Shown here: one piece after another, positions 53,992 to 62,133 of the stretch
Layout: each line of letters opens with the position of its first letter
Position numbering within the stretch: position 1 is the first letter of the stretch
Made by a program: the position numbers and the translations under genes
Notes under the pieces: model-generated
Told to the model about the DNA's origin: nothing
What the model saw: only the letters and a program-made list of their open reading frames with translations
Database searches by the model: none
Source of the DNA: Lachnospiraceae bacterium JLR.KK008
GTDB taxonomy: Bacteria > Bacillota > Clostridia > Lachnospirales > Lachnospiraceae
Assembly: GCA_037015955.1 (NCBI GenBank)
Contig: CP143548.1
Coordinates: 3,094,001 to 3,158,000, forward strand
Direction: 5' to 3'
Length of the DNA: 64,000 nt

Positions 53992-54636
53992 ATGGCAAGT
54001 ATAAAAGTTATGATTGCAGACGATCATGTATTGGTAAGAGAAGGAATCAGACGTTTATTAGAATTTGATGGGGATATAGAAATAATAGCGGAAGCAGATA
54101 ATGGTGTGAAATGTCTTGATATATTAAACTCTGTTTTACCTGAAGTTTTGTTGTTGGATATTAATATGCCACAGATGGATGGAATTGAAACATTACGGGA
54201 AATTAGAAGTAGAAAGATACCGGTTAAAGTTTTAATTTTGACAGTACACAATGAAAGTAATTATCTTGTTAAGGCAGTAGATATTGGTATTGATGGTTAT
54301 CTATTGAAAAATTCCAGTTCTGAGGAACTGAAAAAGGCAATTAGATCTGTATTAAATGGTGAGTCGTATATTCAGCCGGAATTGATACCGGAGCTGAATT
54401 CACAGTTGATCCGCAAAAATGATCACAAAGAGAAAATAGATTCTTTAACTAAAAGAGAATTGGAAGTGCTTATTTTACTTGCACATGGGGTTTTTAATAA
54501 AGAAATTGCAGAAAAAATGGGGATTAGTGAGAGAACGGTTAAGAATCATATATCCAGTATATTTCGAAAAATAGATGTGTCAGATCGAACACAGGCTGCG
54601 GTTTTTGCTATTAAGAATGATTTGATTGTTATTTAA
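53992..54636 (+). CDS. Response regulator, NarL/FixJ family (DegU-like)
   Basis: A 214-residue DNA-binding regulator. Receiver acidic pair Asp10-Asp11, phosphoacceptor Asp56 in LLLDINMPQMDG, Thr in ILTVH and Lys in GYLLKNSS. The C-terminal LuxR-type helix-turn-helix (about 147-210) reads LTKRELEVLILLAHGVFNKEIAEKMG. Pairs with the preceding kinase. The stop codon overlaps the first parS palindrome. Confidence 0.94.
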   Translation: MASIKVMIADDHVLVREGIRRLLEFDGDIEIIAEADNGVKCLDILNSVLPEVLLLDINMPQMDGIETLREIRSRKIPVKVLILTVHNESNYLVKAVDIGIDGYLLKNSSSEELKKAIRSVLNGESYIQPELIPELNSQLIRKNDHKEKIDSLTKRELEVLILLAHGVFNKEIAEKMGISERTVKNHISSIFRKIDVSDRTQAAVFAIKNDLIVI

Positions 54637-54658
54637 AATGTTTCACGTGAAACATTTT
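54635..54658. promoter_or_regulatory. parS site 1, inside a 24-base palindrome
   Basis: Perfect parS consensus TGTTTCACGTGAAACA (54639-54654) within a 24-base palindrome (54635-54658) that begins in the stop codon of the response regulator and ends in T6. ParB would load here; as RNA the same sequence can fold into a stem with a T-run. Confidence 0.96.
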
Positions 54659-54767
54659 TTAGATTTTCATTTTCTGCTATTGTCATTGTGTTGATAATCA
54701 ATATACAAAGAAAAGAGGACAATATATAAATAATACAATTATTGAAATCATTGTTACTAGATATAGA

Positions 54768-54783
54768 TGTTTCACGTGAAACA
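54768..54783. promoter_or_regulatory. parS site 2
   Basis: A second perfect TGTTTCACGTGAAACA, 129 bases from the first and 94 bases before parA. Between the two sites the DNA is AT-rich with no other clear feature. Confidence 0.96.
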
Positions 54784-54821
54784 TTCATCAAGATATTGTT
54801 ATAGATTCTATGATAATAAAG

Positions 54822-54830
54822 TGATATAAT
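54822..54830 (+). promoter_or_regulatory. Extended -10 promoter of parA-parB
   Basis: TGATATAAT (54822-54830), an extended -10 with consensus hexamer, 46 bases before parA. The -35 is poor. It lies 39 bases past parS site 2, so ParB spreading could repress it. Confidence 0.55.
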
Positions 54831-54876
54831 CATAACAATACATATAAATAAAAGTAAAAGAACGAAAGGTGAAATA

Positions 54877-55644
54877 ATGGGAAGAATAATAGCAATCGCT
54901 AACCAAAAAGGTGGCGTGGGAAAGACAACGACATCAATTAATTTATCGGCATCTCTTGCTGCAAAAGGGAAGAAAGTATTAATGATCGATACAGATCCGC
55001 AGGGAAATGCAACAAGTGGATATGGTATTGATAAAAACGATTTGGAAAATACAATATATGAATTAATATTGGGAGAGTGTTCTATTCAAGATTGTATTAT
55101 CAGCAATGTAATAGAGAATGTATCTATATTGCCCTCTAATGTAAATCTTGCAGCGGCAGAGATAGAATTAATTGGTGTAGAAAAGAAAGAGTTTATCTTA
55201 AAAAACGAGATGGATTGGATCAAGGACTCTTATGATTTTATTATTATAGATTGTCCACCTTCATTAAGTATGTTGACTGTCAATGCAATGACAACAGCAG
55301 ACAGTGTGCTTGTACCAATTCAGTGTGAGTATTATGCTCTGGAAGGATTGAGTCAGCTAATACATACTGTGAATTTAGTAAAGGAAAGATTGAATCCTAA
55401 ACTGGATATGGAAGGTGTAGTATTTACGATGTTTGATTCCAGAACTAATTTGTCTAATCAGGTCGTAAAGAATGTAAAGAAAAATTTACAACAAAATGTA
55501 TATAAGACAATTATTCCTCGTAACATCAGATTAGCAGAAGCACCCAGCCATGGTATGCCAATCAATCTCTATGATCCCAAATCTGCGGGAACAAGCAGTT
55601 ATATGTCGTTGGCGGATGAAGTAATAAACAGAAAGGATATTTGA
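54877..55644 (+). CDS. parA: Chromosome-partitioning ATPase ParA/Soj
   Basis: 255 residues with the deviant Walker A ANQKGGVGKTTTSINL, IDTDPQGNATSGYG and IIIDCPPSLS. It moves origin regions apart and, in Bacillus, also acts on DnaA. The short (Soj) type lacks an N-terminal DNA-binding domain. Its parB follows 1 base later. Confidence 0.97.
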   Translation: MGRIIAIANQKGGVGKTTTSINLSASLAAKGKKVLMIDTDPQGNATSGYGIDKNDLENTIYELILGECSIQDCIISNVIENVSILPSNVNLAAAEIELIGVEKKEFILKNEMDWIKDSYDFIIIDCPPSLSMLTVNAMTTADSVLVPIQCEYYALEGLSQLIHTVNLVKERLNPKLDMEGVVFTMFDSRTNLSNQVVKNVKKNLQQNVYKTIIPRNIRLAEAPSHGMPINLYDPKSAGTSSYMSLADEVINRKDI

Positions 55645-55645
55645 C

Positions 55646-56539
55646 ATGGCAAGAGGATTAGGTAAAGGTCTGGATTCTTTGATTCCCAACGCAATCGGGG
55701 AAGGCAAAAAAAACAGTGATGACGTAAATAGCAATGGACAGGGTGAAAAAGGTTCTGAAACAGTTGTTAAAATTACATCGGTGGAACCAAACAGAGAACA
55801 ACCACGTAAAAATTTTGATGAAGATGCTTTACAGGAGCTGGCAGATTCTATCAAGCAGTTTGGATTATTGCAGCCTATTCTTGTACAGGATCGGAAAGAT
55901 CATTACGAGATCATTGCCGGAGAGAGAAGATGGAGAGCTGCAAAAATAGCAGGGTTGAAAGAAGTCCCTGTTATTATTAAGAATTTAGAGGAAAGAGAGA
56001 TTGTAGAAATCTCTTTGATTGAAAATATTCAGAGAGAAAATTTAAATCCGATTGAAGAGGCACAGGCATATAAGAGACTGTTGACGGAATTCAATTTAAA
56101 ACAGGATGAAGTAGCAGAAAGAGTTTCCAAGAGCAGGACAGCTGTTACCAACTCAATGAGACTGTTAAAACTGTGTGACGAAGTACAACAGATGGTAATT
56201 GACGATATGATTTCCACCGGCCATGCAAGGGCGATTCTTTCGATTGAAGATCCGGAACAACAATATATGATAGCACAGAAGATTTTTGATGAAAAGATGA
56301 GTGTCAGAGACGTAGAAAAGTTTATCAAGAATCTTAATAAACCAAATAGTAAAAAGATACAAAACAATGATAAAAATAAAAGTTTAGAATATATTTACCA
56401 GGATACTGCAGAAAAAATGAAGGAATCTCTGGGAACAAAAGTAAATATTTCTGCAAAAGATAACGGTAGTGGAAAGATAGAAATCGAATTCTTTTCACAT
56501 GAGGACTTCGATCGGTTAGCTGGTATGATCATAAGATAA
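55646..56539 (+). CDS. parB: Chromosome-partitioning CTPase ParB/Spo0J
   Basis: 297 residues: CTP-binding N-domain with EPNREQPRKNFDEDAL and GERRWRAAKIAGL, central helix-turn-helix (KQDEVAERVSKSRTAVTNSMRLLKL) that reads parS, and a C-terminal dimerisation domain. The parS sites lie just upstream of parA. A close tandem with parA and no Noc paralogue in view. Confidence 0.97.
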   Translation: MARGLGKGLDSLIPNAIGEGKKNSDDVNSNGQGEKGSETVVKITSVEPNREQPRKNFDEDALQELADSIKQFGLLQPILVQDRKDHYEIIAGERRWRAAKIAGLKEVPVIIKNLEEREIVEISLIENIQRENLNPIEEAQAYKRLLTEFNLKQDEVAERVSKSRTAVTNSMRLLKLCDEVQQMVIDDMISTGHARAILSIEDPEQQYMIAQKIFDEKMSVRDVEKFIKNLNKPNSKKIQNNDKNKSLEYIYQDTAEKMKESLGTKVNISAKDNGSGKIEIEFFSHEDFDRLAGMIIR

Positions 56540-56566
56540 ACAGAAAGAAGTATACGGAGGAGAATT

Positions 56567-57079
56567 ATGTCTAGTGCACTATTAGAAAGTATGGGTCTTG
56601 GTTTTCTTGATATTGCTTATATTTTTATTGGGATGATCGGCATTATTTTGGTGATGTTTATATTGATCATTGTACAGATGGTAAAGTTATCTAAGTTAAA
56701 AAAGAAATATGAAAAATTTATGGGAGGAAAAGATGCCAAGAGTCTGGAGGAAAAAATAGCAAGTATTTTTGAGATAAACAATGCTCTAAAAGCAGCGGCA
56801 GACAAAAATAAAAAAGAAATTCGCAAATTATCCCATAATATGGAAGACACATATCAAAAATCGGGAATTGTAAAATACGATGCATTTCAGCAAATGGGAG
56901 GGAAGATGAGCTTTAGTCTGGCGTTGTTGAATAAAAGAGATGATGGTTTTATTATCAATACAGTACACAGCAGCGACGGGTGCTATTCTTATACAAAAGA
57001 AATCCATGGTGGAAAATGTGATATATCACTTGGAGAAGAAGAAGAAAGAGCATTGAGGATCGCAATCGGAGAAGAATAG
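56567..57079 (+). CDS. DUF4446 membrane-anchored coiled-coil protein
   Basis: A 170-residue protein with one N-terminal membrane helix (about 15-40), a coiled-coil (about 45-85) and the DUF4446 core GIVKYDAFQQMGGKMSFSLALLNKRDDGFIIN. Function unknown; commonly found just after parB in Clostridia. Preceded by GGAGGA. Confidence 0.85.
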   Translation: MSSALLESMGLGFLDIAYIFIGMIGIILVMFILIIVQMVKLSKLKKKYEKFMGGKDAKSLEEKIASIFEINNALKAAADKNKKEIRKLSHNMEDTYQKSGIVKYDAFQQMGGKMSFSLALLNKRDDGFIINTVHSSDGCYSYTKEIHGGKCDISLGEEEERALRIAIGEE

Positions 57080-57089
57080 GAAAGTAAGT

Positions 57090-58148
57090 ATGAAAAAATA
57101 CAGTATCTATGATATTAGGGGTGGTGAAATACTAGCCAATCCTATTATGACATCTTCTTATCAGATTTTGTTATCAGAGGGAACAGTATTACAAAAAGAG
57201 TATATAGAAAATTTTGAACAGCTTAATATTTCCTATGTTTATATTTATGAAGAAAAAGATATACTGAACAGAGACATTGAAAAGGCGAGAAAGGAAGCCG
57301 CAGATTACTTTAAGACGCAGGTAAAGAGTGTGCTGGAGAAACATATCTACTCAAAAAATAATAACCTGCAAAAATTGAGTGGGACAGCACATGGTATTAT
57401 GGACAACATATTGAAAGAGAGGAAAATTGTTGAAGAGTTAATAGAAATGAAACAAAAGAGTGAAGATTTATACGAACATTCGCTTAATTGTTGTACACTT
57501 TCTATGATATTAAGTTTGCGTCTGAATTATAATAACGAAATCGTTCATGCAATCGGTGTGGGTTGTCTTTTGCATGATATAGGGCTCAGATTTATGTCTA
57601 TCAAGTATCACAATATAAGTTTGTCCAATATGCCGGAGAATCAGAGGGCTGAATATAAAAAACATTCTATTTATGGATATTCTTCAGTTGAAAATGAGAA
57701 CTGGCTGCATATGGTCAGTAAGGATATTATTTTATATCATCATGAGCGTATGGATGGGACAGGCTATCCGTTTCGTAAAAAGAAAGTTTCTGAACCGATT
57801 GCAATCGCAATCGTCTGTGATGTGTTTGATGAGATGGTTAGTGGAATTGGTTTTGAATATTCTAAAGTCCATAAAGCTATTGAATACTTAAAATGCTTTA
57901 GAAATGTTAAATTTGATGCTAAAATAGTAAATGAATTTTTAAAGGTTGTTGCAGCATATCCGGTTGGCAGTCATGTATTGACAAATAAAGGTGAAATAGG
58001 TATAGTTATCAGGCAGAACAAAGGATTTCCGGAGAGACCGGTGCTACGTATTGTGATTGACAGATACGGCAGAGACATCTGCAAAGATAATACAGTTGAT
58101 CTGCTGAAGGAAAATTCTGTTTTTATTGAAGAAGTAATTAACGATTAA
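57090..58148 (+). CDS. HD-GYP-domain phosphodiesterase-like protein
   Basis: A 352-residue protein. The first 90 residues resemble the N-terminal domain that precedes many HD-GYP proteins; the rest is an HD-GYP domain with CLLHDIGLRF, the conserved His and Glu further on, HHERMDGTGYP and CDVFDEM. HD-GYP enzymes degrade cyclic di-GMP. Here the usual HDIGK reads HDIGL, a deviation that may lower activity or change function. No sensor or membrane segment is present. Confidence 0.87.
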   Translation: MKKYSIYDIRGGEILANPIMTSSYQILLSEGTVLQKEYIENFEQLNISYVYIYEEKDILNRDIEKARKEAADYFKTQVKSVLEKHIYSKNNNLQKLSGTAHGIMDNILKERKIVEELIEMKQKSEDLYEHSLNCCTLSMILSLRLNYNNEIVHAIGVGCLLHDIGLRFMSIKYHNISLSNMPENQRAEYKKHSIYGYSSVENENWLHMVSKDIILYHHERMDGTGYPFRKKKVSEPIAIAIVCDVFDEMVSGIGFEYSKVHKAIEYLKCFRNVKFDAKIVNEFLKVVAAYPVGSHVLTNKGEIGIVIRQNKGFPERPVLRIVIDRYGRDICKDNTVDLLKENSVFIEEVIND

Positions 58149-58177
58149 ACGATAAGAGACGAAAGGGGTCAAATCAG

Positions 58178-59455
58178 ATGATAGACATTAAATTTTTAAG
58201 AGAAAATCCGCAGATTGTAAAAGATAACATAAAAAAGAAATTTCAGGATGAAAAGCTGGCGTTAGTTGATGAAGTGATCGCCCTGGATGAAGAGAGTAGA
58301 AGGACTCAGAAAGATGCGGATGATTTGCGTGCTAATCGTAATAAGATTTCCAAACAGATCGGTGGTCTGATGGCACAGGGCAAAAAAGAGGAGGCAGAGG
58401 CCAAAAAAGCGGAAGTTGCTGCCGGCGCAAAACGTCTTTCAGAATTGGAAGAAAAAGAAAAAGAGTTACAGGACAAGATTACAAAAATAATGATGACAAT
58501 TCCCAATATCATTGATCCCAGTGTTCCGATTGGTAAAAATGATACGGAAAATGTGGAAGTAACAAAATATGGGGAACCGGTGATTCCTGATTTTGAGATT
58601 CCCTACCATACGGATATTATGGAGGGGCTGCGTGGAATTGATCTTGACAGTGCAAGAAAAGTAGCCGGTAATGGTTTTTATTATCTGATGGGAGATATTG
58701 CGAGACTTCATTCCGCAGTGATCGCTTATGCAAGAGATTTTATGATCGGCAGAGGATTTACGTATTGTGTTCCCCCTTTTATGATTCGCAGCAATGTAGT
58801 GACCGGTGTCATGAGCTTTGCTGAAATGGATGCCATGATGTATAAAATAGAAGGAGAAGATTTATACTTAATTGGTACGAGTGAGCATTCCATGATCGGA
58901 AAATTTATCGATACGATTATCGCAGAAGAAAATCTCCCACAGACACTTACAAGTTATTCTCCTTGTTTCAGAAAAGAAAAGGGAGCTCATGGACTGGAGG
59001 AGAGAGGTGTCTATCGCATCCACCAGTTTGAAAAACAGGAGATGATTGTTGTCTGTAAACCAGAAGAATCTTCGATGTGGTTCGAAAAATTGTGGCAGAA
59101 TACGGTCGATCTGTTCCGCTCTCTCGATATTCCTGTGAGAACACTGGAATGCTGTTCCGGCGATCTGGCTGATTTGAAAGTGAAGTCTTATGATGTGGAA
59201 GCATGGTCTCCCCGACAGCAAAAGTATTTTGAAGTAGGAAGTTGCTCCAATTTGGGAGATGCTCAGGCGAGAAGATTAAAAATTCGTGTCAATGGAGAAA
59301 AAGGAAAATATTTTGCTCATACATTAAATAATACGGTAGTCGCACCTCCGAGAATGTTAATTGCATTTTTGGAAAATAATCTTCAGGAAGATGGTTCGGT
59401 CAAAATCCCTGCTGTTTTACAGCCCTACATGGGAGGACAGACAGAGATCAGGTAA
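58178..59455 (+). CDS. serS: Seryl-tRNA synthetase
   Basis: Charges tRNA-Ser. 425 residues: N-terminal coiled-coil arm (about 30-100), class II core with motif 2 SPCFRKEKGAHGLEERGVYRIHQFEK and motif 3 NNTVVAPPRMLIAFLENN. The motif 2 loop differs from the common GRDTRGLIRVHQF form and resembles a variant typical of related Clostridia. No T-box is visible: the 29-base gap from the HD-GYP gene is too short. Confidence 0.95.
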   Translation: MIDIKFLRENPQIVKDNIKKKFQDEKLALVDEVIALDEESRRTQKDADDLRANRNKISKQIGGLMAQGKKEEAEAKKAEVAAGAKRLSELEEKEKELQDKITKIMMTIPNIIDPSVPIGKNDTENVEVTKYGEPVIPDFEIPYHTDIMEGLRGIDLDSARKVAGNGFYYLMGDIARLHSAVIAYARDFMIGRGFTYCVPPFMIRSNVVTGVMSFAEMDAMMYKIEGEDLYLIGTSEHSMIGKFIDTIIAEENLPQTLTSYSPCFRKEKGAHGLEERGVYRIHQFEKQEMIVVCKPEESSMWFEKLWQNTVDLFRSLDIPVRTLECCSGDLADLKVKSYDVEAWSPRQQKYFEVGSCSNLGDAQARRLKIRVNGEKGKYFAHTLNNTVVAPPRMLIAFLENNLQEDGSVKIPAVLQPYMGGQTEIR

Positions 59456-59508
59456 TTTGTCAAGATGACCGATATATAAAAAAAGAAAGTTGAAATGAGG
59501 TGAATTCC

Positions 59509-60399
59509 TTGCATAAATATTTACGTGCTATCGGATTTAGCCAGATAAAAAACAGAAAGCAGTTGCAAATTTTGATCACAGAATGTATCCGCAGTGCAAA
59601 GCAGAGAGATTATATCTCTCTGCCTGATCATGAGGACTTTGTTTTTATGGAATGCTGCAAAGAATTTGCCGAAGGGATTGGTATTGCTGTTCGTGGAGAA
59701 TTTGATGAAAATAATAATTATATCTACAATTATTATTATCCCTTTCTCCGTGGCAATTATATCAGCTCGGAAGAAGATATATCGATTGAGCGTCATGCGG
59801 AAAAAGAGTCCTATGCCGGTATCTGTGATGATTTGAGAGTTGGGGTTTCCCTGATCTTCTATTTTCAAAATATTATCTCTTATTTGAAATACAAGGAGAA
59901 GAGAAAATTACCGGCAAAAGGAACTACTTTGACGTTGTCTGCACTTTCCTGCCATGGCACAATTATTATGTCAATCATCAAAAATGAGAATGAGAAAAAA
60001 AAGGTAAGAAAAGTTTCCAGGCAGAGAAGTCATTTGATTGAGGCTGCCCGAAAAGGCGATGAAGAAGCGATTGAAAACCTCACTCTGGAAGATATGGATA
60101 CTTACACAGTCATCTCCAAAAAGATTCGTAAGGAAGATGTGTTCAGTATTGTAGATACTTATTTTATGCCTTATGGGGTAGAGTGCGACCAGTACTCAAT
60201 CCTCGGAGAGATCATGAATTGCAATAAAATACAGAATTATATAACAAATGAGAACATTTATCATATGACGATCAACTGTAACGAACTTATATTCGATCTC
60301 TGTATCAATGAGGCTGATCTTTTGGGAGAGCCGGAAGCAGGTCGGAGATTTAAAGGAGTGATCTGGATGCAGGGTTATATTAATTTTCCGGAAGGATAA
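59509..60399 (+). CDS. DUF3881 protein
   Basis: A 296-residue protein of the DUF3881 family, typical of Lachnospiraceae, function unknown. The family opening MHKYLRAIGFSQI supports the TTG at 59509, with GAGGTGA 5-6 bases upstream; a GTG three codons earlier lies within that site. No signal peptide or membrane segment is seen; the middle holds a basic stretch (about 160-180). Confidence 0.85.
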   Translation: MHKYLRAIGFSQIKNRKQLQILITECIRSAKQRDYISLPDHEDFVFMECCKEFAEGIGIAVRGEFDENNNYIYNYYYPFLRGNYISSEEDISIERHAEKESYAGICDDLRVGVSLIFYFQNIISYLKYKEKRKLPAKGTTLTLSALSCHGTIIMSIIKNENEKKKVRKVSRQRSHLIEAARKGDEEAIENLTLEDMDTYTVISKKIRKEDVFSIVDTYFMPYGVECDQYSILGEIMNCNKIQNYITNENIYHMTINCNELIFDLCINEADLLGEPEAGRRFKGVIWMQGYINFPEG

Positions 60400-60413
60400 A
60401 TTTGGTGAATCGC

Positions 60414-60456
60414 TTGCCAATATTTTGTATTTATGCTAAACTAATCTAGCATAAAT
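60414..60456 (+). promoter_or_regulatory. tRNA-Arg promoter with overlapping inverted repeat
   Basis: TTGCCA (60414-60419), a 17-base spacer and TAAACT (60437-60442). A 10-base inverted repeat ATTTATGCTA/TAGCATAAAT (60429-60438 and 60447-60456) straddles the -10. Confidence 0.6.
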
Positions 60457-60460
60457 AATT

Positions 60461-60534
60461 GTTTCCGTAGCTCAGCAGGATAGAGCGTCCGCCTCCTAAG
60501 CGGAAGGCCAGCGGTTCGAATCCGCTCGGGAACG
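60461..60534 (+). tRNA. tRNA-Arg (anticodon CCU)
   Basis: A 74-base cloverleaf. Acceptor GTTTCCG pairs with CGGGAAC (one G-U); anticodon stem TCCGC/GCGGA with loop CTCCTAA, anticodon CCT, reading AGG. T-arm AGCGG-TTCGAAT-CCGCT. CCA is not encoded. Confidence 0.96.
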
Positions 60535-60540
60535 CTGTAG

Positions 60541-60572
60541 TGCCGTAACTTTCAGAGGTTGCGGCATTTAGT
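60541..60572 (+). terminator. Terminator of tRNA-Arg
   Basis: Stem TGCCGTAAC (60541-60549) with GTTGCGGCA (60558-60566, one G-U), 8-base loop, then a short T-rich tail. Confidence 0.65.
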
Positions 60573-60632
60573 TTCATACACAGAGAAAATTTCTCTTCTC
60601 AATGACAGACAGGAGCATATTGGGAGTTTTAT

Positions 60633-62117
60633 ATGAAAAAATGTAAAAAACGAGTTTTTTGTTTGGGAATGGGTATTTTGCTTGCTGCGCATGTAAGCAT
60701 ATCCAGCAGTTTTGTTTCCAATGCCACAGACTATGCGGCAGAGGAGGAGGCGAGAAAAGCGCTTCCGATCGCTTCTAACAGTTATGAAGAATGGCCCGAT
60801 GGACCAGCAGTGGGAGCTCAGGGTGCTATTTTGATGGAAGCAGAGACAGGAACCATTCTTTATGAGAAAAATATTTATGAACATCTGTATCCTGCGAGTG
60901 TGACTAAAATATTGACTTGTCTGATCGGTGTGGAAAACTGTCAGATGGATGAAACAATTACCATGTCAAAAGAGGCGGTATTCAGTATACCGAGAGACAG
61001 TTCCAATGTCGGTCTGGATGTCGGAGAACAGATTACAGTCGAACAGTGTCTGTATGGGATTCTGGTCGGTTCGGCAAATGAAGCGGCGAATGCACTTGCG
61101 GAGCATGTGAGCGGCACGATGGAAGATTTTGCATCTTTGATGAATGAACGGGCAAAAGAGCTGGGATGCGAAAATTCTAATTTTGTGACTACGAACGGAC
61201 TGCATGATGAGAATCATTATACTTGTCCATATGATCTGGCGTTGATCGCGCAGAAATTTTTTGACAATGAACTGTTGTGTAAGATGTCATCAACTCCAAC
61301 CTATCAGATTCCGCAGTCACCGACACAGCCGGATGATGATCTGATTATCAACACCCATAATAAATTGTTGTTTCCTGGAGGAAAATATAATTACGATTAT
61401 ATTGTTGGCAGTAAGACAGGTTACACGAATGATTCCAGACAGACACTTGTCAGTTGTGCGGAAAAAGATGGCATGAAATTGATCTGTGTCGTGATGAGAG
61501 AAGAGTCTCCTCATCAGTTTGACGATACGATCAGTTTGTTTGAGTATGGATTTTCGAATTTTCAGAAGTTAAATATTGCGGCAAATGAAACAGAGTATAC
61601 GGTAGATAACAACGATTTTTTCCAGACAGAAAATGATGTATTTGGCGCTTCCAATCCGATCTTATCGATCAGCCCGACTGACAGTGTTGTTATTCCGATT
61701 ACAGCCGTGTTTGATGATATGGATTCCGAATTGATCTATGATACGGTTTCAGCAAACTCGGTGGCGTCGATTCAATATACGTATCATGGCATCCCGGTTG
61801 GTTCTGCTACGGTGGAACTGGCTGAAGAACAGATAGAAAATACGTTCGATTTTGAAAATCAAAATGTTTTGGAAAATGAAGAAAACGCATCTGAACCGGA
61901 AACGGAAGAGGATGCGTCAAAACCCAAAGAAAAGATCGTATTTGTCAATGTAAGAACAGTCATAGCCTGGATCATTGGTATCGCAGGATTCTTTATTCTC
62001 CTCTGTGTGATCAAAGCAATTATCGACAATTATCAATTTGCAAAAAGAAGAAAAGAAAGAGTCAGACATAAAAAAAGAAAAAGAATTCGTTCTGAATTTG
62101 ATGACTTTAACTTTTAA
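60633..62117 (+). CDS. D-alanyl-D-alanine carboxypeptidase (DacF/PBP5 type)
   Basis: Trims the terminal D-Ala from peptidoglycan stem peptides. The 494-residue protein has an N-terminal signal/anchor (1 to about 30), the penicillin-binding SxxK in PASVTKI (Ser89-Lys92), the SxN in GSANEAAN and the KTG in GSKTGYT. A C-terminal domain, an acidic linker, a membrane helix (about 445-470) and a basic tail follow. The C-terminal helix, rather than an amphipathic anchor, is unusual for this class. Confidence 0.94.
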   Translation: MKKCKKRVFCLGMGILLAAHVSISSSFVSNATDYAAEEEARKALPIASNSYEEWPDGPAVGAQGAILMEAETGTILYEKNIYEHLYPASVTKILTCLIGVENCQMDETITMSKEAVFSIPRDSSNVGLDVGEQITVEQCLYGILVGSANEAANALAEHVSGTMEDFASLMNERAKELGCENSNFVTTNGLHDENHYTCPYDLALIAQKFFDNELLCKMSSTPTYQIPQSPTQPDDDLIINTHNKLLFPGGKYNYDYIVGSKTGYTNDSRQTLVSCAEKDGMKLICVVMREESPHQFDDTISLFEYGFSNFQKLNIAANETEYTVDNNDFFQTENDVFGASNPILSISPTDSVVIPITAVFDDMDSELIYDTVSANSVASIQYTYHGIPVGSATVELAEEQIENTFDFENQNVLENEENASEPETEEDASKPKEKIVFVNVRTVIAWIIGIAGFFILLCVIKAIIDNYQFAKRRKERVRHKKRKRIRSEFDDFNF

Positions 62118-62133
62118 TTACAAAATAGAGATG

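Noticed and set aside
54633-54833. Minus-strand reading frame with NVSRET twice
   Set aside because: The repeated peptide is just the translation of the two parS sites; no ribosome site and no family match.
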